From: Postechiella marina
Lineage (GTDB): Bacteria > Bacteroidota > Bacteroidia > Flavobacteriales > Flavobacteriaceae
Direction of reading: 5' to 3'
Length of the DNA: 64,000 nucleotides
Assembly (NCBI RefSeq): GCF_039538365.1
Contig: NZ_BAABCA010000003.1
Span: forward strand, 558,001 to 622,000
The position numbers and the translations under genes are program-made. Every line of letters begins with the position of its first letter. Within the stretch, counting starts at the first letter, position 1. This document shows, in pieces, positions 8,120 to 16,463 of the stretch. Under the pieces are notes generated by a model that was given only the letters and a program-made list of their open reading frames with translations, was not told the origin of the DNA and did not search any database.

Positions 8120-8998
8120 ATGATTAATAAGAAACCCACTTTAAAGAAGCTTAGCCCAAGTTTTGGTAGTTCCATACTGGTTAAACAACACGTAGATAAA
8201 GTAGATAAAAACGATGCTTACTGGCATTTTCACCCAGAACTCGAGCTTATATACATAAACAAAGGACAAGGTAAAACACATATTGGCAATCATTTATCTT
8301 ATTTTAACAATAGCCAACTTATATTAATAGGATCTGATTTACCACATAATGGTTTTACCGATAGACTTACAGCAAACGGAACAGAAACTACAATACAATT
8401 TAAATCTAACTTTTTAGGTGATGATTTTTTAAATGTTCCAGAAATGGCTAACATTATTGCTTTATTTGAAAGAGCAAAAAAAGGTATTCGTTTTAAAATT
8501 GATGCCAAAAAGAAAATTGGACCTAAAATTGAAAAACTTTTAGAGCACGATGGTATGAAACGTGTTATTAAATTTTTAGAAATTTTAAATTATTTAGCCA
8601 AAACAGACGATTACGCACTATTAAACGCAGATGGCTTTGCTTTTGAAGCCGAGCCACAAGACAGTGCTAAAATTGATATTATTTTTAAATACGTTAATAA
8701 AAACTTTCAAAGACATATTACTTTAGACGAAATTGCAGACGAAGTAAGCATGACAGTTCCTGCTTTTTGTAGATACTTTAAAAAAGCTACAGGAAAAACA
8801 TTTACACAATTAGTTAACGAATATAGAGTGGTACACGCTACCAAACTATTAAACGAAAGCCAAATGAGTATTGCCGATGTTTGTTTTGAATGTGGTTTTA
8901 ATAACTTCTCGCATTTTAACAAGCAGTTTAACGAGATTACAGGTAAAAGTGCCTCTAACTACAGAAAAGAAATAAAATTAATTATTCAGCAAAAATAA
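8120..8998 (+). CDS. AraC family transcriptional regulator with cupin sensor domain
   Basis: A 292-residue regulator. Residues about 20-110 form a cupin-like domain: HFHPELELIYINKG and GNHLSYFNNSQLILIGSDLPH carry the histidines and the beta pattern typical of sugar-sensing AraC proteins. Residues about 190-288 hold the double HTH: ITLDEIADEVSMTVPAFCRY for the first and MSIADVCFECGFNNFSHFNK for the second. Its promoter (8095-8102) lies in the same gap as half-sites that are repeated before three tandem secreted-protein genes, so it is the best local candidate for their regulator. That link is inference from position. Confidence 0.9.
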   Translation: MINKKPTLKKLSPSFGSSILVKQHVDKVDKNDAYWHFHPELELIYINKGQGKTHIGNHLSYFNNSQLILIGSDLPHNGFTDRLTANGTETTIQFKSNFLGDDFLNVPEMANIIALFERAKKGIRFKIDAKKKIGPKIEKLLEHDGMKRVIKFLEILNYLAKTDDYALLNADGFAFEAEPQDSAKIDIIFKYVNKNFQRHITLDEIADEVSMTVPAFCRYFKKATGKTFTQLVNEYRVVHATKLLNESQMSIADVCFECGFNNFSHFNKQFNEITGKSASNYRKEIKLIIQQK

Positions 8999-9035
8999 AT
9001 ACAACTTCATAATTAATGGCTTTATGAGACTAAAC

Positions 9036-9692
9036 TTATTTTTCTCCCTGCCACTCTTTATCAAATTGATTTAAAAACTCAAGCATAAATTCATGCCTTT
9101 GTAAGGCTATTTTTTTTCCTGTCTTAGTGTTCATTCTGTCTTTTAAAAGCAATAATTTTTCGTAAAAATGATTAATGGTTGGTGCAGTTGATGCTTTATA
9201 CTCTGCTTTAGTCATATTAAGATTTGGTTTAATTTCTGGGTCGTAAAGCGCTCTGTTTTTAAAGCCTCCATAATTAAAACAACGTGCAATACCAATAGCA
9301 CCAATAGCATCTAGCCTATCGGCATCTTGTACAACATTTAATTCTGGAGATTTAAACGCCTGATTTATATTACCGCCTTTAAAAGATATATTTTCTATAA
9401 TTTTAACCACATGCTCTATAGTAACAGAGTCTACATTAAGTTTTACCAAAAACTCGGCTGCTAGTTTAGGGCCTACGGTTTCGTCTCCGTTATAAAACTT
9501 ACTATCTGCAATATCGTGAAGCAAAGCACCTAAACACACCACAAGCATATTAACCTTTTCTTGTTTGGCAATAAGCAACGTGTTTTTATAAACACGCTCT
9601 ATATGGAACCAGTCGTGTCCTCCTTCGGCATTTTTAAGGGTTTCCTTTACAAAATCAATGGTTTTACTAATTTGTTCTTTTTCTGATATCAT
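9036..9692 (-). CDS. HD-domain metal-dependent phosphohydrolase (YedJ-like)
   Basis: A 218-residue soluble HD-superfamily enzyme. Metal ligands are visible as H26/H30 in GGHDWFHIERV, the HD pair H59-D60 in ALLHDIADSKF, and a later aspartate in VQDADRLDAIGAIGIARCF. The whole pattern matches the uncharacterised E. coli YedJ group. Substrate unknown; nucleotide or phosphoester hydrolysis is expected from the fold. A terminator separates it from the upstream gene on the same strand, so it is probably transcribed alone. Confidence 0.85.
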   Translation of the reverse strand: MISEKEQISKTIDFVKETLKNAEGGHDWFHIERVYKNTLLIAKQEKVNMLVVCLGALLHDIADSKFYNGDETVGPKLAAEFLVKLNVDSVTIEHVVKIIENISFKGGNINQAFKSPELNVVQDADRLDAIGAIGIARCFNYGGFKNRALYDPEIKPNLNMTKAEYKASTAPTINHFYEKLLLLKDRMNTKTGKKIALQRHEFMLEFLNQFDKEWQGEK

Positions 9693-9705
9693 GCCATAAA
9701 AATAA

Positions 9706-9733
9706 AAATTCCTTTTTGTACTAAAAGGAATTT
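9706..9733 (-). terminator. intrinsic terminator after the gene at 9755-10093
   Basis: Arms AAATTCCTTTT (9706-9716) and AAAAGGAATTT (9723-9733) with loop TGTACT form a perfect 11-bp stem, followed on the minus strand by a T-rich run. Confidence 0.75.
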
Positions 9734-9754
9734 ACTTATCAATTAAAAATTTAT

Positions 9755-10093
9755 CTAAACCTCTTCCAAAACAGATGTGCCTTTAGATAAATCGCCACTC
9801 GTCCATTGCCAACTTTCGTGAAGCTTTATTTTTCCATTAGCAAGTATTTCTGGTTTAGATGTACAAATACCCGTCATTAACTCTCCAGCAGAGTTAATTT
9901 GGTGGTATCTCATATTTATAGTTCCGTTGGCATCAACCAAACCTATTAAATGCCCTTTAACAATATGCCCACCTTTATAATGAGACGTTAAAATATGTCC
10001 TTCTTGTTTATATAAAAAAAACGTTTCAGAACTGGTTTCGCTATTTTTCGAGCTAGAAACCGGCCTAAAACGTTTATTGTTATAGTTTATCAC
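9755..10093 (-). CDS. small conserved beta-rich protein of unknown function
   Basis: A 112-residue protein without signal peptide or membrane segment. It is built of short beta-type repeats with the runs GGHIVKGHLIGLVDANG, MRYHQINSAGELMTG and KLHESWQW, a pattern common in Flavobacteriaceae. Some databases label such proteins N-acetylglutamate synthase, but nothing here resembles a GNAT or kinase fold, so I do not carry that name over. It lies 16 bases after the desaturase gene and ends at its own terminator, so it is probably the last gene of the plsC-desaturase operon. Confidence 0.65.
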   Translation of the reverse strand: MINYNNKRFRPVSSSKNSETSSETFFLYKQEGHILTSHYKGGHIVKGHLIGLVDANGTINMRYHQINSAGELMTGICTSKPEILANGKIKLHESWQWTSGDLSKGTSVLEEV

Positions 10094-10109
10094 CTTTTAA
10101 TAAAAGTGT

Positions 10110-11108
<999 letters not shown>

Positions 11109-11119
11109 CTTGTATGTTT

Positions 11120-11857
11120 TTAATATTTTATATGTTGTGTAATGGTGTTTTCAACACTATTAATAAGGTCTTGTCTATTAGCAAAGGTACTAACTTTTAA
11201 AGGCTTATGTACAGTAAAAGTAATGTGAGTTCCTAAACCCATAGGAAATTTACCGTAACGTACTGTTTTCCAGCTGTTATTAATTGTAATTGGCACAACC
11301 AATGCCGAGGGTATTTTTTTTAACAAAATCTCTAAGCCTTTTGTTTGAAAAGGTTTTGGTTCTCCTGTTTTACTACGTGTACCCTCAGGAAAAATAACAG
11401 CTGCACGGTTAGTTTCTTCTATATATTCTGCAAATTTCATAATAGCAGGTAGAGATTGCCTTGGGTTTTTTCTGTCTATAGCCACAGATCCGCCATGTCG
11501 AATGTTATAAGACACACTCGGAATCCCTTTTGCCAATTCTATTTTGCTAATAAATTTAGGATGATGTTTGCGCATATACCAAATAATAGGAGATATATCG
11601 TACATACTTTGGTGGTTTGCAACAATAATAATAGGTTGATCTGTACCAATATTGTGCGGATTGTTAAACGTAATACGTGTTCCCAAAATATTTAAGCAGC
11701 GCATTAAACAAAACTGCAACGCATCAACACTTTTTTTTAGGGCTTGATACCCAAAAACACGGTAACAAAATGCTTGTATAGGGTGAAACACCAATATGGT
11801 TATTAAAAACGCTATGGCATAAATAAAGGTAAGCGGATAGGACAATAATTTTAACAT
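11120..11857 (-). CDS. plsC: 1-acyl-sn-glycerol-3-phosphate acyltransferase
   Basis: A 245-residue membrane-associated acyltransferase that makes phosphatidic acid from lysophosphatidate. The N-terminus has a membrane helix (about 7-27). The catalytic HX4D motif is H82 to D87 in NHQSMYD, followed later by FPEGTRSKTG, the acyl-acceptor binding motif, and a VVPITINNS segment. It is the first gene of a run with the desaturase and the small protein. A second PlsC-family gene lies at 54023-54760, so the genome has at least two. Confidence 0.92.
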   Translation of the reverse strand: MLKLLSYPLTFIYAIAFLITILVFHPIQAFCYRVFGYQALKKSVDALQFCLMRCLNILGTRITFNNPHNIGTDQPIIIVANHQSMYDISPIIWYMRKHHPKFISKIELAKGIPSVSYNIRHGGSVAIDRKNPRQSLPAIMKFAEYIEETNRAAVIFPEGTRSKTGEPKPFQTKGLEILLKKIPSALVVPITINNSWKTVRYGKFPMGLGTHITFTVHKPLKVSTFANRQDLINSVENTITQHIKY

Positions 11858-11884
11858 GCCCCAAAAATAAGCAAAAACTTAAAT

Positions 11885-12277
11885 TTAATAGACAGCTACG
11901 CAGTGGTTATTTTCACATTCTACATTTGTGGGCATTGTAACAATTGCACAATTAGACATAACACCCCATTTTGTATTATATTCTTTTTCCTTTTTATTAT
12001 AAACCTCAACCAAATTTTCTAGCTCATTTGTATTAATAGATGTAGAATATAGCAAGTAACTCCATGGTCCACCACAAGGTTTATCTCCAAAGGCAATAAA
12101 TTTACAAGTTGTAGTTTCGTTACAAATAGATGTATTTGCTAAAGTTTCAATTTCTGTTTTTAAAATGCTTAATTCTGTTTGCTCATCTTCCTGCGTTACT
12201 AAACCATCGTCGCTTTCACACTTAAAAGCAACAACAATTAAGTATAAAACTAAAACAATTAATAAATACTTTTTCAT
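11885..12277 (-). CDS. small cysteine-rich exported protein
   Basis: A 130-residue protein with a long hydrophobic N-terminus (MKKYLLIVLVLYLIVVAFKC) whose cysteine at 20 could be lipidated, although AFKC is a poor lipobox. Six further cysteines follow, in SIC, TTC, KPCGGPW, SNC, VEC and NHC, suggesting disulfides outside the cytoplasm. The block FIAFGDKPCGGPWSYLLYST is typical of a small flavobacterial family of unknown function. Its upstream region carries the ACGCAACC-N15-CATCTT motif, so it may belong to an ECF sigma regulon with the operon at 51380. Confidence 0.7.
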   Translation of the reverse strand: MKKYLLIVLVLYLIVVAFKCESDDGLVTQEDEQTELSILKTEIETLANTSICNETTTCKFIAFGDKPCGGPWSYLLYSTSINTNELENLVEVYNKKEKEYNTKWGVMSNCAIVTMPTNVECENNHCVAVY

Positions 12278-12296
12278 TCAAGTTAGGTTTAAATAT

Positions 12297-12325
12297 AAGA
12301 TGTAAGCAAGCTAAAAAGGTTGCGT
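12297..12325 (-). promoter_or_regulatory. candidate ECF sigma promoter, copy 2
   Basis: On the minus strand ACGCAACC (12325-12318) is followed after exactly 15 bases by CATCTT (12302-12297). The small exported protein starts 20 bases further on. The same two boxes with the same spacing occur at 50113-50141 and 51314-51342. Confidence 0.6.
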
Positions 12326-12336
12326 TAAAACATAAA

Positions 12337-12359
12337 AAAACCACGATAAATCGTGGTTT
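12337..12359 (-). terminator. terminator of the bacilliredoxin gene
   Basis: Stem CCACGAT (12341-12347) / ATCGTGG (12350-12356) extended by A and T runs on either side, so the shape works in both directions. It ends the gene at 12386. Confidence 0.8.
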
Positions 12360-12385
12360 TAATTAATCTTTTACTAACAAAGTGT

Positions 12386-12796
12386 CTAGCAATGTGTATT
12401 GTAAGCATCCATTAAATTTTCTGCAATTAGCTCTGCTGGTCTTCCTTCAATATGATGACGCTCTAACATATGCACCAACTCCCCATCTTTAAATAAAGCC
12501 ATACATGGCGAACTTGGAGGAAACGGAACCATATGTACACGTGCAGCATTTACAGCATCCTTATCTACACCTGCAAAAACAGTTGTTATATTATCTGGAC
12601 GTTTTTTATTTTCTAAACTCAACCTAGCTCCTGGGCGCGCATTGGCAGCAGCACAACCACACACAGAATTTACTACCACTAAAGTAGTTCCTTCTTTAGC
12701 TAATGCAGCCTCTACAGCTTCTGCTGTTTGTAATTCTTCAAAACCTACTTTGGTTAAATCCTCACGCATTGGTTTTACTAATTCTGCTGGATACAT
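12386..12796 (-). CDS. brxA: BrxA/BrxB family bacilliredoxin (YphP/YqiW)
   Basis: A 136-residue thioredoxin-fold protein of the bacilliredoxin family. The redox centre is C46-G-C48 in VNSVCGCAAANARPG, the CGC form typical of YphP/YqiW. MYPAELVKPMREDL at the N-terminus and FPPSSPCMALFKDGELVHMLERHHIEG (read in parts) are equally characteristic. In Firmicutes these proteins reduce bacillithiol mixed disulfides. In Bacteroidota the thiol partner is less certain. It has its own -7 box (12831-12838) and terminator, so it is monocistronic. Confidence 0.93.
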   Translation of the reverse strand: MYPAELVKPMREDLTKVGFEELQTAEAVEAALAKEGTTLVVVNSVCGCAAANARPGARLSLENKKRPDNITTVFAGVDKDAVNAARVHMVPFPPSSPCMALFKDGELVHMLERHHIEGRPAELIAENLMDAYNTHC

Positions 12797-12830
12797 ATCT
12801 TTAAATTTTTATTTTATAATTAATACTATG

Positions 12831-12838
12831 CAAAGTTA
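12831..12838 (-). promoter_or_regulatory. -7 promoter box of brxA
   Basis: Minus strand reads TAACTTTG, a match to TAnnTTTG, 34 bases before the ATG. No convincing -33 box is visible. Confidence 0.5.
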
Positions 12839-12859
12839 ATCAAAAATCATGCAAAAATG

Positions 12860-13040
12860 TTTTGGGCGTACCCTTAAAACGCTTATGGCGTTATAAGGTC
12901 AGGCTATACGCTATATCTTTTTGGTGACAAAGTTTCAGTACCACCCTAAAAACAACACCTAATTTTAGGTCATTTTAATCAAAAAAAGATAATCTCACAA
13001 AAAAGGATGTCGCTTCTATCCTTTACGCAAGCCAACCAAC
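12860..13040. repeat. dispersed structured repeat, copy 1
   Basis: The element opens with TTTTGGGCGTACC, has a first hairpin (CTTAAAACGC 12873-12882 / GCGTTATAAG 12888-12897, one mismatch), then AGGTCAGGCTATACGC, a second weaker stem (12915-12923 with 12980-12990), and closes with ATCCTTTACGCAAGCC. The second copy at 29259-29421 has the same frame with different hairpin arms. It fills most of the 387-bp gap 12797-13183. Confidence 0.65.
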
Positions 13041-13150
13041 TATAGGCAGTAATCTAGAAAAAGCAAGTAACAATATACCAGAAAAACAAAAAACGCAAGC
13101 CTACAAATACACTACTGTAACAAATGCTAAAAAAAGTCAACTAACAATAG

Positions 13151-13158
13151 TATATTTG
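13151..13158 (+). promoter_or_regulatory. -7 promoter box of the DjlA-like gene
   Basis: TATATTTG, a full match to TAnnTTTG, 25 bases before the ATG at 13184. Confidence 0.55.
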
Positions 13159-13183
13159 AAAACATAAAAACAACAAAAAAAAC

Positions 13184-13969
13184 ATGGGTTTTTCAAAATG
13201 GATAGGCGCCTCTATAGGATGGTCGTTTGGCGGACCAATAGGAGCCATTTTAGGCTTAGCTCTTGGTAGCGTAGTAGATGCATTTACAGACGAAAAAAAC
13301 AGTCCCTTTATAGGGCAAGGGCAACCAAATCAAAGTAGCCAACGTCGCACAACATATAGAACACAACCAAGACAACGCCCACAAACACAATCGGGCGATT
13401 TCGAAGTTAGCCTATTAATACTCGCATCTATAGTTATAAAAGCAGATGGCGTACAAGACAAACGCGAATTAGACTTTGTACGCACCCAATTTGCTGGTAT
13501 GTATGGTAAAGATCGTGCTAACCATGCCTTTAAATTATTTAAAAATATAAACAAGCAAAACAATATCTCTACTCGCCAAGTATGCTTGCAAATAAGACAA
13601 ATGATGGATCATGCTTCGCGTTTGCAACTTATGCATTTCTTATTTGGAATAGCAAAAGCAGACGGTAATGTTACCGAAGACGAAGTAAAACAAATTTACA
13701 CCATTGCTGGCTATTTAGGCATAAGCGCCAGAGATTACGAAAGTATAAAAGCCATGTTTTACAACAGTAGCGAGAATGCTTATAAAATATTAGAAATAGA
13801 AAAAGGCGCTACCATAGCAGAAGTAAAAAAAGCATACCGTACTATGGCAAAAAAATATCACCCAGATCGGGTTATTCACCTAGGTAAAGAACACCAAAAA
13901 GGAGCCAAAGAAAAATTTAGACAAGTACAAGATGCTTACGAGCAATTACAAAAGGAACTAAAGTTTTAA
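13184..13969 (+). CDS. DjlA-like membrane J-domain co-chaperone with TerB domain
   Basis: A 261-residue protein in three parts. The glycine-rich N-terminus (GASIGWSFGGPIGAILGLALG, read in parts, about 7-27) is the membrane anchor. A TerB-like helical domain spans about 75-190 (DFEVSLLILASIVIKADG and HFLFGIAKADGNVTEDE). A J domain occupies about 198-258 with YKILEIEKGATIAEVKKAY and the HPD triad in KKYHPDRV, needed to stimulate DnaK ATPase. The order anchor-TerB-J is that of E. coli DjlA. It stands alone on the plus strand and its stop lies 2 bases from that of the convergent cytochrome gene. Confidence 0.9.
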   Translation: MGFSKWIGASIGWSFGGPIGAILGLALGSVVDAFTDEKNSPFIGQGQPNQSSQRRTTYRTQPRQRPQTQSGDFEVSLLILASIVIKADGVQDKRELDFVRTQFAGMYGKDRANHAFKLFKNINKQNNISTRQVCLQIRQMMDHASRLQLMHFLFGIAKADGNVTEDEVKQIYTIAGYLGISARDYESIKAMFYNSSENAYKILEIEKGATIAEVKKAYRTMAKKYHPDRVIHLGKEHQKGAKEKFRQVQDAYEQLQKELKF

Positions 13970-13971
13970 GC

Positions 13972-15369
13972 TTATAAAGCAGACACCCCATAACTAACTA
14001 TTAATCTTTTATTTGCATTTTTAAATACCTCAACCTTATCTTGAGTCATTTTGGTATTCCAAACATAAAGGCGTTTTAAACGTTTTAAATTAGCAATTGT
14101 TTTTAGCGCTTCATTATCTACTTGGGTGTTGTAAATATTTAAAGACTCTAAATTTTGTAATTTGGTTAAGTATGATATGCCTTGACTTGAAATACTAAAG
14201 TTAGAATGTAGGTTTAGCTTGGTTAATAATTCTAACTGCCCAATAGTTTTAAGATCTTCATCTTTAATATTTAAACTATTAAGACTTAAAAAAACAATCT
14301 GCTTTTTTATAGAAAGCAAATCTTTAATATGTTTAGCCGCTTTGTTTTCGCCATAAGGCACAGTTACACCTAACAAATTACTTGTATTACTAATGGTTTT
14401 AATTTTAAAACCTTTTGCTCTAAGAGCACTAATAACAGTAGAATCTGCTGGATTAACAACCGCATTTAAACTATTACTTTTTGTACCTTTTAAGCCTAAA
14501 AAATTCTCAAAAAGTTCTATTTGCTCATCTTCAAGCTCTAGGTTTGCTAATAAACCATTGGGTTTGGCACCATTTAAAATCCAGAATTCAATAAGTTTTA
14601 CATCTTCATCAGAAAAAGGACGCTTACCTTCTGGAGGCATAAAATCTTTATGATGTTGGGGTAATGTAATTCTATTAAACAACTCACTTTCTTTTAAATT
14701 CCCAGCGACAATACTAGGTCCGTTTTCACCACCTTTTAGCATGTTAGCATGAGAAGTTAGCAATAAATTGCCTTTTAATTTATCCGTATTATGACAACTA
14801 ATACATTTATTAGCAATTAAAGGTTGAACAACATCTAAATACAGATCGGCAGAATCTAAAACCGTAACAGCAAGACGCGCTTCTGCCTTAGGAGGCAAAC
14901 CAACCACAGCTCGTATAGGGTTTGGAGCATATTGCGTAAGGTAAGTAGACCCATGAGTTAAATTTCCGCCTAAATGCCCAGTAAAACCTAACCCTATAAA
15001 AATGACAACCATAATTATAGAGTTTACTAAGTTATTCTTTTTCGTTTTTACCCAAACACTCGAGTAATAAGCAAGTATAGAAATTACGGTAACGCCTATA
15101 CCTAACCACTTATGATTAAAAAGAGTATCGTTATCATATCCACCTTGACAAGACAACAAATAACCCAAAACACAAGTAAAAACAGCACTAATAGCGCCTA
15201 ATGCCAAAACAAAAGGCACTGATTTTATTAAGTGTTGAAATTTCTCTTTTTTAGCAAGAAAGTACATGAGAATACCAATAATTAGCACACCAATTGGTAA
15301 ATGCACTAATAAAGGATGAAATCTGCCTAAAAAAATAACAAAATCCGGAACATTATCTAACTCATTCAT
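13972..15369 (-). CDS. membrane c-type cytochrome with DUF2231-like and leucine-rich-repeat parts
   Basis: A 465-residue composite. Residues 1-150 hold four or five membrane helices of the DUF2231 type (HPLLVHLPIGVLIIGILMY near the start). A planctomycete-type cytochrome c domain follows, with the heme site C189-x-x-C192-H193 in NKCISCHNTDKLKG and a methionine-bearing DFMPPEGKRPF. The C-terminal part (about 340-455) has leucine-rich repeat units such as LTKLNLHSNF, LESLNIYNTQ and LKRLYVWNTK. It is the last gene of a four-gene run, 3 bases after the beta-propeller gene. Electron transfer across the membrane is suggested, but partner and substrate are unknown. Confidence 0.82.
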   Translation of the reverse strand: MNELDNVPDFVIFLGRFHPLLVHLPIGVLIIGILMYFLAKKEKFQHLIKSVPFVLALGAISAVFTCVLGYLLSCQGGYDNDTLFNHKWLGIGVTVISILAYYSSVWVKTKKNNLVNSIIMVVIFIGLGFTGHLGGNLTHGSTYLTQYAPNPIRAVVGLPPKAEARLAVTVLDSADLYLDVVQPLIANKCISCHNTDKLKGNLLLTSHANMLKGGENGPSIVAGNLKESELFNRITLPQHHKDFMPPEGKRPFSDEDVKLIEFWILNGAKPNGLLANLELEDEQIELFENFLGLKGTKSNSLNAVVNPADSTVISALRAKGFKIKTISNTSNLLGVTVPYGENKAAKHIKDLLSIKKQIVFLSLNSLNIKDEDLKTIGQLELLTKLNLHSNFSISSQGISYLTKLQNLESLNIYNTQVDNEALKTIANLKRLKRLYVWNTKMTQDKVEVFKNANKRLIVSYGVSAL

Positions 15370-15372
15370 GGT

Positions 15373-16458
15373 TTAAATACGATGTAATTTATACGGGTAT
15401 ATACCACCAGCATTCCATTGGCATATATAAAGGTTTTTATCATCATCTACACAAACATCATGGCAATGCTTAAAAATAGGTTTGTCTTGTAAAATTATAT
15501 CTAAGGCTCCTTTTTTGTATTTTGGTTTACTGCCTCCTGGGTTAGAAACCACCTTATTTTCTTTATTTAAAATGGTAACAAAACCTTGATTCATTTGCAT
15601 GTTGTAATTTCCTTTTGTCATGCCAAAACAAACACCAGAATACAACATATCGTCATCAATTACTGGCCTACTAACATAGGCTCCAGGAATGTAATACGAC
15701 TCCAAATATTTACCATCTAAAGTAAAACGTTTAAACTCATTTTTAATTCTAGCACTACAAAGCAATGTAGGGTTATTAGGGTCTCTATTATCAATAGCTA
15801 CACCATGAGCTTGCTTAAACTTATTAGGTTGCAAAAAACTATCACCTCCAAATTTTCTAATAAACTCACCTTTACTATTATACTGTAATATAAATTGCGA
15901 CCCGTAACCATCTGCAATATAAATATCTCCGTTTGGAGCTATAGCGGTCTCTGTGGGTTTATAGTTTTGAGATGCCTTATAAATGCCTATGGCTTTCGGA
16001 TTGCTAAACTCAAAAACAATATTACCATTTAAAGTTGTTTTTAACACCCTTCCGTTTGACGCATCTGTAATGTATAAGAATTCGGTTCCGTTTTCATCAT
16101 GAATAGTAAGTCCGTGAGCCCCTTTTAAGTTTAAAGTCCAACTATTTAAAAGTTTCCCAGATTTATCATAAATAAGCATGTTATTTTTAGGATGATCGGT
16201 AAGCATAAAAAGTCTTTTCTTAGCATCCATAACCATTTCGTGGCAGTTTTTAACCGGATGGTTTTTAGGGTTTAAATTTCCCCAAGCCTTTTCTAACTTA
16301 TATTTAAATTCGCCATGACCAAGAATTGTTGATGATAATTTTGGTCTAGAAGGTAGTATATTAAAAGCTTCAGCAGTAGGAGAAATTAGAGCTGTTGCAA
16401 TAGTTGCTACCGCTGTTGACTTTATAAAATGACGTCTTGTAGTTTCTGATTTTTTCAT
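15373..16458 (-). CDS. Tat-exported beta-propeller (NHL-repeat) protein
   Basis: A 361-residue protein with a twin-arginine leader (TTRRHFIKSTAVATIATAL, about 6-24), so it is folded before export. The mature part reads as repeated NHL/six-bladed propeller strands: GAHGLTIHDENG, ETAIAPNGDIYIADGYGS, AHGVAIDNRDPNNPTL and CHDVCVDDDKNLYICQWNAGG. Such propellers can bind a partner or a ligand, and no catalytic residues can be named. It sits 5 bases after the DUF1501 gene in the operon, which suggests the four products work together outside the cytoplasm. Confidence 0.8.
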   Translation of the reverse strand: MKKSETTRRHFIKSTAVATIATALISPTAEAFNILPSRPKLSSTILGHGEFKYKLEKAWGNLNPKNHPVKNCHEMVMDAKKRLFMLTDHPKNNMLIYDKSGKLLNSWTLNLKGAHGLTIHDENGTEFLYITDASNGRVLKTTLNGNIVFEFSNPKAIGIYKASQNYKPTETAIAPNGDIYIADGYGSQFILQYNSKGEFIRKFGGDSFLQPNKFKQAHGVAIDNRDPNNPTLLCSARIKNEFKRFTLDGKYLESYYIPGAYVSRPVIDDDMLYSGVCFGMTKGNYNMQMNQGFVTILNKENKVVSNPGGSKPKYKKGALDIILQDKPIFKHCHDVCVDDDKNLYICQWNAGGIYPYKLHRI

Positions 16459-16463
16459 ATCAA

